A stretch of 64,000 bases of DNA from Pseudomonas sp. JUb42 (GCF_024807945.1 NZ_JANUFD010000016.1:62001-126000); one strand, 5' to 3'; shown: positions 41,373 through 50,488, counted from the stretch's first letter. Program-made: numbers and translations. The notes: a model not told the origin generated them from the letters alone.

Positions 41373-42416
41373 TCAGTGGGCGAGCCAAGCGTTGAGGCGC
41401 TCTTCCAGTTCTTCGCCGTGGTCGACCCAGAACTCGATATTCAACGGCACGGCCACGGCCATGTTTTGCGGCGAAGTGGCAATCCACGGGGCCTTGTCGG
41501 CGTCGAGTTTGTCGGCCAGGGATTTGTTGGTCACGCCATAAGCGATCATATGGGCAAACTTCTGCTGCGGCTCGGCCTGGTTGGCGTAGGCGATGAACGT
41601 GTTGGCAGAGTCGCTATGGGCCGAGTGCTTGGTGATGGCCCAGTAGTCCATGCTGTACAGCGAACCTTGCCACAGCGGTGCAACTTTCAGGCCTTCACTG
41701 GCGGCTACGGCGCCGCGACCGCTAAAAGCGGTACTCATGACCGCGTCGCCCGAAGCCAGCCACTGCATTGGCTGGGAGCCGGCTTCCCACCACTGGATCG
41801 ACGACTTGAGCTTGTCCAGCTTGGCGAAGGCGCGATCAACCCCGGCCGGAGTGCCCAGCACTTTATAGACGTCGGCCGCCGCGACGCCGTCGGCCAGCAG
41901 GGCGTATTCGAGGGTGTACATGGCGCCTTTGCGCAGGCCGCGTTTGCCGGGGTATTTGGTGGTGTCCCAGAAGTCTGCCCAGGACGTCGGCGCGGTCTTG
42001 ACCTTGTCGGTGGCATACACCAGCGGCATGCCCCAGACCAGCGCAGCGGAACCGCAGTCCTGTTTCGCGCCAGCGATCAGTTGGTCGCTGCCGCCGAGTT
42101 TGTTCCAGTCGAGTTTCTGGAACAGGCCTTCGGCGCAGCCGCGCTCCAGATCCGGTGCTTCGACCTGAACCACGTCCCAGTCGGCATGGCCGGTTTCGGC
42201 CATGACTTTGATCTTGGCCATTTCGCCGTTGTATTCGCTCTGCACCACGTCGACCCCAGCCTTCTTCGCGAAGGGCTCGAAGATCGCGGTGTTCTGGACT
42301 TTCTGCGCGGCACCGCCGAAACCGACGATGACCATGCTTTCTGCCGCAAGGGCGGGCAAAGGCGAGAGCATCAACAACGCACAGGCAATTTTTAGTTTTT
42401 TACTGTTCATCGACAT
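41373..42416 (-). CDS. PotD/PotF-like ABC substrate-binding protein
   Basis: 347 aa with a signal peptide (KIACALLMLSPLPALAAES, cleavage after ALA). The SBP_bac_8-type pattern is seen in MVIVGFGGAAQKVQNTAIFEPFAKKAG and TSWADFWDTTKYPGKRGL. Spermidine/putrescine and thiamine-type binders share it. No matching permease or ATPase is next to it, so it either uses a distant transporter or is an orphan. It starts divergent to the XRE-cupin regulator at 42790. Confidence 0.85.
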   Translation of the reverse strand: MSMNSKKLKIACALLMLSPLPALAAESMVIVGFGGAAQKVQNTAIFEPFAKKAGVDVVQSEYNGEMAKIKVMAETGHADWDVVQVEAPDLERGCAEGLFQKLDWNKLGGSDQLIAGAKQDCGSAALVWGMPLVYATDKVKTAPTSWADFWDTTKYPGKRGLRKGAMYTLEYALLADGVAAADVYKVLGTPAGVDRAFAKLDKLKSSIQWWEAGSQPMQWLASGDAVMSTAFSGRGAVAASEGLKVAPLWQGSLYSMDYWAITKHSAHSDSANTFIAYANQAEPQQKFAHMIAYGVTNKSLADKLDADKAPWIATSPQNMAVAVPLNIEFWVDHGEELEERLNAWLAH

Positions 42417-42789
42417 TTTCCTAACGGCCAGAGGCCTTGCTCGGCAAACAGGGAGGGGCGGCGATCAGACACGCTGAAGCTCCCAGGCTGCGCAGGGGTA
42501 AACGGATTTAAACAGGCACGTAGTGAATAAACGGGGCGATCTGGCCATGAGGCAGAAGGACTCTGCGCAGACCGGTGCAGCTTGATTTTTTTATGACACC
42601 CATTCGGTGTGGGCGTGATCCAGAGACTAATCCAGACGCAGTGAAAAAAATAGACAGAAAAGACTCTTTTGTGAAAAAAAATCTAATAATTTCACTATCG
42701 CTAAAATCCTCTCGAGGCATTGGACTATTGTCAGGCCATGCCCCCTACAATGCGGCTTGCTTCATCGACATCAGGGCACCGAGGGAAAC
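42417..42789. promoter_or_regulatory. Divergent AT-rich promoter region with direct repeats
   Basis: This 373-base gap separates the divergent binding-protein and XRE-cupin genes. GTGAAAAAAA occurs twice, at 42641 and 42671, exactly 30 bases apart (about three helical turns), with TTTCAC in inverse orientation at 42690. Such phased copies could bind the XRE-cupin protein. No gene is supported here. Confidence 0.5.
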
Positions 42790-43410
42790 ATGACATCAGG
42801 CAAGACCCGCGACAGCGCCATGGATGCGCAACCCGGACAGGACGACGCGCCCGCCAGCGAGAGCTTTCTCGGTGAGCGCATTCGCGGCCTGCGCAAGCGC
42901 CAGGGCCTGACCCTGGCCGAACTGGCCCGGCAAAGCCACCTGTCGGTGGGCTACATCAGCCAGCTCGAACGCGACCTGTCGCGGCCCTCGGTAGACACCT
43001 TGCTGAAGATCGGCCGCTGCCTGGGCGTGAATATCCAGTGGTTCTTCTCGACGCGCATGGAAGTCGCCAGCGCCGACGCGGGCTATGTGGTGCGCAAGGA
43101 CAGCCGTCAGAACATCCACTATGACGACGGCATCCACGATCAACTGCTGACCCCAAGCCCCAGCGGGCAGATCGAAATGGTCCACTCGCGCTTCCCTCCC
43201 GGCGCCTACAACCGCACCAGCTACACCCACGAAGGTGAAGAGGTGGGCTTTGTGCTCACCGGCAGTTTCGAGCTGTGGGTGGGCGAGCGGCATTTTCGCC
43301 TGCAAGCGGGCGACAGCTTCCGCTTTGCCAGCCAGGAGCCGCATCGCTACGGCAATCCGGGCGAGGTCGATGCGGTGGTGATCTGGGTGATTACGCCGCC
43401 GACCTATTGA
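42790..43410 (+). CDS. XRE-cupin transcriptional regulator
   Basis: 206 aa from the ATG at 42790 (GAGGGAAAC upstream). The HTH_3 domain is residues about 25-80 (LRKRQGLTLAELARQSHLSVGYISQLERDLSRPSVDTLLKIG), and the C-terminal cupin (HEGEEVGFVLTGSFELWVGERHFRLQAGDSFRF) probably binds the effector. This is the PuuR-like class that commonly controls polyamine or amino-acid uptake. The divergent PotD-like gene is the obvious candidate target. Confidence 0.9.
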   Translation: MTSGKTRDSAMDAQPGQDDAPASESFLGERIRGLRKRQGLTLAELARQSHLSVGYISQLERDLSRPSVDTLLKIGRCLGVNIQWFFSTRMEVASADAGYVVRKDSRQNIHYDDGIHDQLLTPSPSGQIEMVHSRFPPGAYNRTSYTHEGEEVGFVLTGSFELWVGERHFRLQAGDSFRFASQEPHRYGNPGEVDAVVIWVITPPTY

Positions 43411-43426
43411 CCTTGCTTGCATAGAC

Positions 43427-43516
43427 GTTGGAGCGAGGCTTGCCCGCGAAGGACCTTCCAGACCCTGGATAAGTATCGGCTGTAACGGCCTCTTCGCGGG
43501 CAAGCCTCGCTCCCAC
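43427..43516. repeat. REP doublet, GGCTTGCCCGCG type
   Basis: TTGGAGCGAGGCTTGCCCGC and its inverted partner GGGCAAGCCTCGCTCCCACG, between the XRE-cupin gene and the sugar-acid operon. Confidence 0.88.
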
Positions 43517-43617
43517 GACTCTTCTCATCTCCTTGTGCCTTGCACACGAAATGACTGAATGATCATAAAAATGATTGATTTGCTCATTTTATGCAAATGT
43601 TCTAATCTTTTTGAGCG

Positions 43618-43641
43618 AAACGATCATTCGTATGATCGTTT
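43618..43641. promoter_or_regulatory. Operator-like dyad of the sugar-acid operon
   Basis: AAACGATCAT, a TCGT spacer and ATGATCGTTT form a perfect 10-bp inverted repeat, 31 bases before the permease start. It probably binds the DeoR-type protein encoded at the end of the operon, or another repressor. Confidence 0.6.
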
Positions 43642-43672
43642 TGATCAAATCATAAGAATAAGGAGACAACCC

Positions 43673-44680
43673 GTGGCCCAGATTCCTATCAAGCGTTCGA
43701 TAGAACGTGTACCCGGCGGGATGATGATCGTCCCGCTGCTGCTTGGTTCGCTTGTCGCTACCTTCCTGCCCGATATGCCGAAGTTCTTTGGCTCCTTCAC
43801 CAATGCCCTGTTTACCGGCTCGCTGCCGATCCTTGCGGTGTTCTACGTGTGCATGGGCGCCAGCATCGACGTCAAGGCCACGCCTTATCTGCTGAAGAAA
43901 GGCGGTGTGCTGTTCGGCGCCAAGGTTGGTACGGCGATTTTGGTGGGTGTGGTCATGGGCCATTTCCTCGGGGAGCAGCCGGTCACCTCGGGCATCTTTG
44001 CCGGGATCTCGACTCTGGCCGTGGTGGCGGCGATGAACGACACCAACGGTGGCCTGTACATGGCCCTGATGGGCCAATACGGTCGTTCGGAAGACGTCGG
44101 CGCCTATTCGGTGATGTCTCTGGAATCCGGCCCGTTCCTGACCATGGTCACCCTGGGCGTGGCCGGTCTGGCGGCGTTTCCCTGGCCGACGCTGGTGGGG
44201 GCGATTTTGCCGTTGTTGCTGGGCATGCTGCTGGGCAATCTGGACCGCGAGATGCGCGACTTCCTGGCCAAGGCCGTGCCGGTGATGATCCCGTTCTTCG
44301 CCCTGGCCCTGGGCGCCAGCCTCGATCTGCACAAGGTCTGGCAGGCAGGCTTGCTGGGTATCGCCCTGGGTGTTGCGGTGGTCGTGGTGACGGGTATTCC
44401 GCTGTATTTCGCTGATCGCCTGTCAGGCGGTACGGGGGTGGCGGGAGTCGCCGCAGCCAACACCGCTGGCAATGCCGCCGCCGTGCCCGCGCTGATTGCG
44501 GCGGCGAACCCGGTGTATACCGAGGCGGCCAATAGCGCGACGCTGCTGGTCGCAGCCTGCGTCGTAGTCACGGCCATTTTGTCGCCGATTCTTACGGCAA
44601 CTGTCGCCAAGCGCTACAAGGAGCGTCAGGCTGCACGGGCACCGCACTACGTCGGTGGCGAGCAAGAGGTACGCCGATGA
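43673..44680 (+). CDS. KdgT-family permease
   Basis: 335 aa from the GTG at 43673 (AAGGAG upstream). It has about ten membrane segments and the 2-keto-3-deoxygluconate-permease family pattern (GGMMIVPLLLGSLVATFLPD, NDTNGGLYMALMGQYG). Coupled by a 4-base overlap to the DUF1537 kinase, so it most likely imports threonate or erythronate rather than ketodeoxygluconate; that substrate is inferred from context. Confidence 0.88.
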   Translation: MAQIPIKRSIERVPGGMMIVPLLLGSLVATFLPDMPKFFGSFTNALFTGSLPILAVFYVCMGASIDVKATPYLLKKGGVLFGAKVGTAILVGVVMGHFLGEQPVTSGIFAGISTLAVVAAMNDTNGGLYMALMGQYGRSEDVGAYSVMSLESGPFLTMVTLGVAGLAAFPWPTLVGAILPLLLGMLLGNLDREMRDFLAKAVPVMIPFFALALGASLDLHKVWQAGLLGIALGVAVVVVTGIPLYFADRLSGGTGVAGVAAANTAGNAAAVPALIAAANPVYTEAANSATLLVAACVVVTAILSPILTATVAKRYKERQAARAPHYVGGEQEVRR

Positions 44681-45921
44681 ACCTGCTGATCATTGCCGAT
44701 GACCTCTCCGGCGCTGCCGACTGTGCGATTGGCTTTGCCAGTGTCGGCCTGCCCACGGTGGTGACCCTCGATCCGTCCCGGGATACTGGCGCGGCCCAGG
44801 TGATCGCCGCCGATACCGACAGCCGCCGCCTGGCGCCCGAAGCGGCGGCGCAGCGAGCATTGTCCACCTTCAAGGCGTTGCTCAAACCGGGCCAGCGCCT
44901 GTACAAAAAGATCGACTCGACCCTGCGCGGCAATTGGGCCGCCGAAGTGGCGGCGTTACAAAGCCTGGCCGGGTTGGCCATCGTCGCCCCGGCGTTTCCG
45001 GCGACCGGGCGCACGACTCTCGATGGTCGTATATGGGTCAATGGTCAGCCCCTGGAAAGCACCGATACCTGGCAACTGGAGCACGCCGGCCGTTGCGCGG
45101 ATATCGACGGTCTGTTGGCCGAAGCGGGCCTGCGTACGGCGCCGTTGAAACTGGAGGTCCTGCGCGGCGATGTTCAGGCGTTGGCCGAACATATTCATGC
45201 GGCGGCTCGCAGCGGCGTGCAGGCGTTGATCGTCGATGCGCAGACCGCCCAGGACCTGCGCATCCTTGCCCGGGTCACCCTGGAGCTGGATCAGCCGTTG
45301 TACTGGGTCGGCTCCGGTGGCCTGGCGCGGGAGATCGCGCAACTGGCCGGGCTGTCGGATGCGCTGACCGAGGGGCTGCCTGCTGCTGCACAAGCACCGA
45401 TCCTGGCCTTGGTCGGCAGCCTGTCCGAGGTCTGCCAGCGACAATGCGCGCTGCTCAAGGCACGCGCCGATATCGACGAGTTGATCGTGCCGCCCGAGGT
45501 CCTGCGCCAGGGTGCGCAGCATGCTCGCTGGGATAACTGGCAGATGGATATCGGCCAGGTGCTGGCGCAGGGCCGCGATCTGCTGTTGCGCATCGGCCGT
45601 GATGAAGCTTTCGATCCGGCTGAGGGCGTACAGCTTTCCGAACAACTGGCTGCCATGGTCGCGCCGCACTTCAGCAAGCTTGGCGGCCTGGTCGCCACGG
45701 GCGGTGAAACTGCGCGGGCGATGCTCGGCGCGGTGGGCATTGGCAGCCTGCAACTGCTTGCTGAAGTCGAGGCCGGAGTGGCCTTCGGGCGCCCCGTTAC
45801 GAATGGGCATTGCCCCGGCATTGTCACCAAGGCTGGCGCATTCGGTACCGACCACGCGCTGTATGCCGCGTGGCTGCATTTACACGGCCTGAGCGAACCG
45901 CTGGCCGTGGCGAACATTTAA
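44677..45921 (+). CDS. dtnK: Four-carbon acid sugar kinase (DUF1537 family)
   Basis: 414 aa. The two DUF1537 domains show IIADDLSGAAD and LYKKIDSTLRGNWAAEV in the N-terminal half, and GGLVATGGETARAML and GIVTKAGAFG at the ATP-binding C-terminus. With PdxA2 downstream it matches the D-threonate kinase (DtnK) pathway: threonate is phosphorylated at O4, then oxidised and decarboxylated to dihydroxyacetone phosphate. OtnK (erythronate) differs mainly in its partner genes. Confidence 0.88.
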   Translation: MNLLIIADDLSGAADCAIGFASVGLPTVVTLDPSRDTGAAQVIAADTDSRRLAPEAAAQRALSTFKALLKPGQRLYKKIDSTLRGNWAAEVAALQSLAGLAIVAPAFPATGRTTLDGRIWVNGQPLESTDTWQLEHAGRCADIDGLLAEAGLRTAPLKLEVLRGDVQALAEHIHAAARSGVQALIVDAQTAQDLRILARVTLELDQPLYWVGSGGLAREIAQLAGLSDALTEGLPAAAQAPILALVGSLSEVCQRQCALLKARADIDELIVPPEVLRQGAQHARWDNWQMDIGQVLAQGRDLLLRIGRDEAFDPAEGVQLSEQLAAMVAPHFSKLGGLVATGGETARAMLGAVGIGSLQLLAEVEAGVAFGRPVTNGHCPGIVTKAGAFGTDHALYAAWLHLHGLSEPLAVANI

Positions 45922-45952
45922 ACCGTATTTTTTAAAGGATTTAGGTAAGCAC

Positions 45953-46954
45953 ATGAGCGACTATCTCCCCGTCATCGGCATCACCATGGGCGACGCCAGC
46001 GGCGTCGGACCGGAAATCATCGTCAAGAGCCTGACCCACGACATCGTCTACCAACAATGCCGTCCGCTGGTGATCGGCGATGCGCGACGCCTGGAGCAGG
46101 CCAACCGCATCGTCAATGGCAGCGCCAAGGTACGGCGAATCAAGGACGCCTCCGAAGCGCTGTACGAGCCTGGCACCATCGATTGCGTGGACCTGGACCT
46201 GATCCCCGACGACCTGCCGTTCGGCCAGCTGTCGTCGATTGCCGGGGACGCCGCCTACCAGTACATCGCCCGCGCTGTGGTTCTGGCCGAAGCGGGGCAG
46301 ATCGACGCCATCTGCACCGCACCGCTGAACAAGGAAGCGCTGCACGCCGGTGGCCACAAGTATCCCGGCCATACCGAGATGCTCGCGCACCTGACCCATG
46401 TCGACGAAGTGTCGATGATGCTGGTCGCGCCGCAACTGCGGGTGATCCACGTCACCACCCATATCGGCATCATCGACGCCATCCGCAAGATCGAGCCGGG
46501 CCTGGTCCAGCGCACCATCGAACGCGGCAATGCGACCCTGATCAAGGCCGGTATTGCTCGCCCGCGCATTGGTGTCTGCGGCATCAATCCCCATGCCGGG
46601 GAGAACGGCCTGTTCGGTTATGGCGAGGAAGAAGAGAAGATCATTCCGGCGGTCAAGCTGTTGCAGGAACAGGGGCTGGATGTGACTGGGCCGCTGCCTG
46701 CCGATACGCTGTTCTTCCGCGCCGGACGCGGCGACTTCGATCTGGTGGTGGCGATGTATCACGATCAGGGCCACGGGCCGGTCAAGGTCCTGGGTCTGGA
46801 GGCCGGGGTCAATGTGACCGTGGGCCTGGAAGTGATTCGTACCTCGGTGGACCATGGCACTGCGTTCGACATCGCCGGCAAGGGCATCGCCGACGAGCGC
46901 AGCCTGCTCGAAGCCTTGCGCCAAGGGGCCGAGCTGGCGACACGCCGGGGCTGA
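45953..46954 (+). CDS. pdxA2: 4-phospho-D-threonate 3-dehydrogenase PdxA2
   Basis: 333 aa PdxA-family NAD-dependent dehydrogenase with the metal-binding histidines (HVTTHIGIIDAI, VAMYHDQGHGPVKVLG) and GITMGDASGVGPEIIVKSL at the start. The position between a DUF1537 kinase and a DeoR gene separates it from the vitamin B6 enzyme PdxA. It oxidises and decarboxylates phospho-threonate. AAAGGA lies upstream. Confidence 0.92.
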   Translation: MSDYLPVIGITMGDASGVGPEIIVKSLTHDIVYQQCRPLVIGDARRLEQANRIVNGSAKVRRIKDASEALYEPGTIDCVDLDLIPDDLPFGQLSSIAGDAAYQYIARAVVLAEAGQIDAICTAPLNKEALHAGGHKYPGHTEMLAHLTHVDEVSMMLVAPQLRVIHVTTHIGIIDAIRKIEPGLVQRTIERGNATLIKAGIARPRIGVCGINPHAGENGLFGYGEEEEKIIPAVKLLQEQGLDVTGPLPADTLFFRAGRGDFDLVVAMYHDQGHGPVKVLGLEAGVNVTVGLEVIRTSVDHGTAFDIAGKGIADERSLLEALRQGAELATRRG

Positions 46955-46994
46955 GTCGCGTACTATCGGCGGCCGTCCTGATGCGAGATCTTTC

Positions 46995-47774
46995 ATGAAA
47001 GCGAGCGACCGCCACCGCGCCATTCTCGAGCTTGTTCGCGCCCGCGATACCAATGTCGAGCAATTGAGTGCCGCGCTCGGTGTGTCCGAAGCCACGGTGC
47101 GCCGCGACCTGACCATGCTCGCCAAGCAGCGTCATCTGGTGCGCACCCACGGTGGCGCCACGGCGCTGGTCGGTGTGCATGAGCCAGAAGCCTCACTGGA
47201 AGAACGCAAGGCCAGCCAGCGCGATCAGAAAGAAGCCATCGCCCGTGCCGCCGCTGCCCATGTGCAGGACGGCGACACGGTGCTGCTCGACGGCGGCACC
47301 ACCTGCGCGGCCCTCGCGGTGCATCTGTATTCGCGGCAAAACATCCATGTGGTGACCAACAATCTGCTCGCCGTGATGACCCTGGCCAATGCGCCGGGGG
47401 TGCAGTTGACCCTGATCGGTGGCGACCTGCGCGGCTCAAGCATGAGCACCCTGGGCCCGCTGGCCGAGCTGTCCCTGAGCCGCCTGAGTGTCGACAAGGC
47501 TTTCCTCGGCGCCGATGGCGTGGTGGCCGATTTCGGCTTGTGCGAAGCCAGCGCGCAGCAGGCCTATCTCAAGGAATGCATCATCAAGCGTGCGGCTCAG
47601 GTCATCGTCCTGGCCGACTCGCAAAAACTCGGCCGCGCTCGGCAACAACACTGGACTCCCATCGAGCGCGAGTGGCTGTTGATCACCTCGGCGGCGGACG
47701 AGGCTGAACTGGCGGCATTTCGTGCGGTGAAGGATGTGACGGTGCAGGTGGTTGAGTGTGCCGCGAGTGAATAG
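46995..47774 (+). CDS. DeoR/GlpR-family transcriptional regulator
   Basis: 259 aa from the ATG at 46995. N-terminal HTH (DRHRAILELVRARDTNVEQLSAALGVSEATVRRDLTML), then the DeoR sugar-phosphate-binding domain (DGDTVLLDGGTTCAALAVHL, DKAFLGADGV). It closes the permease-kinase-dehydrogenase operon and probably represses it until a phosphorylated intermediate accumulates. The dyad at 43618-43641 is a candidate site. Confidence 0.9.
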   Translation: MKASDRHRAILELVRARDTNVEQLSAALGVSEATVRRDLTMLAKQRHLVRTHGGATALVGVHEPEASLEERKASQRDQKEAIARAAAAHVQDGDTVLLDGGTTCAALAVHLYSRQNIHVVTNNLLAVMTLANAPGVQLTLIGGDLRGSSMSTLGPLAELSLSRLSVDKAFLGADGVVADFGLCEASAQQAYLKECIIKRAAQVIVLADSQKLGRARQQHWTPIEREWLLITSAADEAELAAFRAVKDVTVQVVECAASE

Positions 47775-47815
47775 CGAGGGCGACCTCCAGGGTATAAATT
47801 CTGTGGGCTGAATTT

Positions 47816-47907
47816 TGTGGGAGCGAATTCATTCGCGAAGAGGCCAGTACATTCGATACACATCTGTCGTCTGAACCGCCGCTTTCGCGAATGAATTCGC
47901 TCCTACA
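47816..47907. repeat. REP doublet, GAATTCATTCGCG type
   Basis: GGGAGCGAATTCATTCGCG and an inverted copy, in the convergent gap between the DeoR gene and the chemoreceptor gene. Confidence 0.9.
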
Positions 47908-47931
47908 GATTGTTCGCCCCGGATTTTTTCA

Positions 47932-48981
47932 CTATCCAACTGTTTCAGGATCCGGCAACCGCTGCTCGATCACTCCCACCCAGCCCATCCCTTTATAGGT
48001 CTCGAACCCCGGCGTCAGGGAATAGCCCTGGATGATATTGTCCTGCAGAGTGCTGTAGCCGCTCTGCTGGCCATTCTTGATTTGCAACTGGATACTTTCG
48101 CCCAGGTGGCTTTCGGTGTCGGAGCTGGCGATGATCTTGTGGTTGGCATCGACCATCATCACCCTGCTACGCGAGCGCTCTTCGTTGGTCAGGCGCACGC
48201 CGTCGATGACGGACGCGGCCTGGGCCTGCCAGTCGAAGAAAATGCCGATCACGCCGATGACCGGGCTCAGGCGGTTTTCGCTGCTGCGCACGCCGGCGCT
48301 GAAGGCGCAGGTCTGGGCGTTGTTAAGCAGCGGTTCGACGGCCACTTCCCCGGCGTAATACTGGTCGCCTGAACTGTGGCGCATGGCCTGGGTGAACCAG
48401 GGGGCCTGCGAGACATCGGCGCCGATCACCTTGCCATGGGCTTTCGGTCGGCCGGAAGCGATGACTTTGCCGCGGCTGTCGGCCACCCAGATATCCAGGT
48501 ACACGGTGTAGCTGTCGAGGATGATGCCCAGGCGTTCGCTGGCATGGGCGCAGGTCTCGGCATTGGGGCGCGACAGCACATCCAGCAGCGAGGCATCGGT
48601 CGCCCACCAGCGCACGTCGCAGGTGCGCTCATAGAGGTTGCGGTCGATGATTTCGATCAGATTCAGCGACAAATCGGCCAAGCGCTGCCCGCGCATGTCG
48701 AAGCACATACTCTGGCCCAGTTCGGTCAGCTCATTGACCGCCGCCTGCAGGTCCTGGGTCAGGCCGCTGGCGATTTTCGAGATGCGCTCGGAGATGTTCT
48801 TGACCTCTTCGGCCACTACCGAAAAGCCGCGCCCGGCGCTGCCCGCATGGGCCGCTTCGATCAACGCATTGACCGCCAGCAGGCGTGTCTGGCGGGTGAT
48901 CATTTGAATATCGCTGACGCCGCGAGTAGCCAGGGCTTCGACTTCCTTCGATAACGTCACAATCCGTTCGGGTTCGATCAT
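47932..48981 (-). CDS. Soluble chemoreceptor with N-terminal signalling hairpin and C-terminal Cache-like sensor
   Basis: 349 aa. The first ~70 residues are a short methyl-accepting signalling hairpin (LLAVNALIEAAHAGSAGRGFSVVAEEVKNIS, matching the conserved receptor tip). The C-terminal ~200 residues read as a Cache-type ligand domain (VYLDIWVADSRGKVIASGRPK, ... VMMVDANHKIIASSD). No membrane segment, HAMP or methylation helices are visible, and the usual order (sensor first, signal last) is reversed. It is probably cytoplasmic and may interact with CheA/CheW arrays. Ligand unknown. Upstream ribosome-binding signals are weak. Confidence 0.8.
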   Translation of the reverse strand: MIEPERIVTLSKEVEALATRGVSDIQMITRQTRLLAVNALIEAAHAGSAGRGFSVVAEEVKNISERISKIASGLTQDLQAAVNELTELGQSMCFDMRGQRLADLSLNLIEIIDRNLYERTCDVRWWATDASLLDVLSRPNAETCAHASERLGIILDSYTVYLDIWVADSRGKVIASGRPKAHGKVIGADVSQAPWFTQAMRHSSGDQYYAGEVAVEPLLNNAQTCAFSAGVRSSENRLSPVIGVIGIFFDWQAQAASVIDGVRLTNEERSRSRVMMVDANHKIIASSDTESHLGESIQLQIKNGQQSGYSTLQDNIIQGYSLTPGFETYKGMGWVGVIEQRLPDPETVG

Positions 48982-49245
48982 GGTGTTCTGCTTAGAGTGT
49001 TAAGTGGCGGCAGCAGAAGAAAGAAAAGAATGCATAAAAGGGGCTATTAGTTGCCCCGTTAGTTGCCCTGCTTGTTGAGGGTCTGGTCTGATTTAAATAG
49101 TTAGCAGCCTATTTATTAGTTGGGCTGGCTTTTCGCCAGTAAACGCTAGCCGATATAGATGTCATTTGTCATGCACAGGACTATGCCCGGAAAAGATTTC
49201 AGCGGGCAATGTCGCAATTCAAGAAGGCGATGTCGCTTTTGTTGA

Positions 49246-50310
49246 TCAGATCTTCCAGCGTCGCGCCGTCTTGGCCAGGCGCTGTTGCATGCCGTCGAGA
49301 TTGCGCGCCATTTGTTGGGTGAGCAGGTGATAGCCGACCAGCTCCGGTGGCACTTGCATGGGGGCTGGAGTTGGCTCGGCTGTGCGCTTGAGGCGTTCGG
49401 TCGCGCCGGTTTGCAGGGCTCGGGCCATGCCGATCAACTGACGGCGAATCAGCCGGTGCTCGGCTTCCAGGCAGGCCTTGAGTTCGTCCGGGGCGTTGTC
49501 GATATCTTCCGGGCGGATATTGGCGAGTATTTCCAGGGTGCTCAGGCACATTCGGAAATGGCCCTGAATGGCTTCCAATTCGACAATGGAAATGCGCACT
49601 TCCTTGGACACCGAAGGCATCAGTGAGCGTAGCTGCAACATGATGGCGTTAAGTCCGCCCATCAACTTCAGGTGCTCGTCGGCAGTAATCGCCTGACCGT
49701 GGCTGATGCGCCCGTAGACTTTGGCGCAATCACGCAGGCCCTTGGCCAGGTTGTAGCGCCAGGAATAAACCGCGTAGAGCGGCAGGGCGAATGAAAACGC
49801 CAGCGCCAAGGCAATACCGATGAGGATATCGACGGTACGCCACAGACCATCGCTTATGGGGTTGTCACCATGCCCGGCGACGATAAACAGGGTGATGGCC
49901 GACAGCAGTGCGGTGTAACCACCCTTGCCGATGGCGTGATAGGCGAAGAAGCCGCAAGCCAGGGACATGATCAGGTAGGTCAGCAGCGGCTGGCCCAGGT
50001 AATTCTGTTGCGCCACTACCGCCAACCCGAGGCCTGCGCCGATCAGCGTGCCATAGGCGCGTTCCACCGACTTCTTGCCGATATTGCCGTGGTGCTGCAG
50101 GCCGCCGATCACGATGAGCATGGTCACCGAGGCCCATTCGCCATGGGGCAGGTTGATGCCGGTGGTCAGCATGATGGTCACCAGCAGACCGACGACGATC
50201 CGTGCAGCGTGGATCAGACGGGCGTGGCGGTAACGGCGATAAGGATCCAACAGCGGGCGCAGTACCCGGCGCAGCCAGGCGGGCAGATGAGCGGTGAAAG
50301 GCTTCTTCAT
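49246..50310 (-). CDS. FUSC-family membrane protein (YccC/aromatic-acid-exporter-like)
   Basis: 354 aa from the ATG at 50310; the upstream in-frame extension overlaps the regulatory palindromes and is rejected. About six hydrophobic segments in residues 20-170 (HAARIVVGLLVTIMLTTGINLP, SVTMLIVIGGLQHHGNIGKKSVERAYGTLIGAGLG) are followed by a soluble C-terminal half. FUSC proteins are thought to export aromatic acids or other organic compounds. It is divergent from the yjfI gene across 178 bases carrying two TCACATGTGA palindromes. Confidence 0.85.
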   Translation of the reverse strand: MKKPFTAHLPAWLRRVLRPLLDPYRRYRHARLIHAARIVVGLLVTIMLTTGINLPHGEWASVTMLIVIGGLQHHGNIGKKSVERAYGTLIGAGLGLAVVAQQNYLGQPLLTYLIMSLACGFFAYHAIGKGGYTALLSAITLFIVAGHGDNPISDGLWRTVDILIGIALALAFSFALPLYAVYSWRYNLAKGLRDCAKVYGRISHGQAITADEHLKLMGGLNAIMLQLRSLMPSVSKEVRISIVELEAIQGHFRMCLSTLEILANIRPEDIDNAPDELKACLEAEHRLIRRQLIGMARALQTGATERLKRTAEPTPAPMQVPPELVGYHLLTQQMARNLDGMQQRLAKTARRWKI

Positions 50311-50407
50311 ACAGCAAAAAATCCAAAGGCTTACGACGTCCTCCAGTAGGCCACAGATTTTTCTGAAAGCAATCGGCGATCTTCTTCTATTCAGAATGAG
50401 ATTTTTC

Positions 50408-50469
50408 TCACATGTGAGGACTTGCGCGTCTTCGATTTCAGGCCTAGTGTATGTCCTCATCACATGTGA
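50408..50469. promoter_or_regulatory. Two TCACATGTGA palindromes between divergent genes
   Basis: TCACATGTGA occurs at 50408-50417 and again at 50460-50469; centres are 52 bases apart, about five helical turns. The first is extended to 12 bp (CTCACATGTGAG). They sit between the FUSC and yjfI starts, so one protein could control both genes. Confidence 0.65.
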
Positions 50470-50488
50470 GATTCACAGAGGCGCCGAA

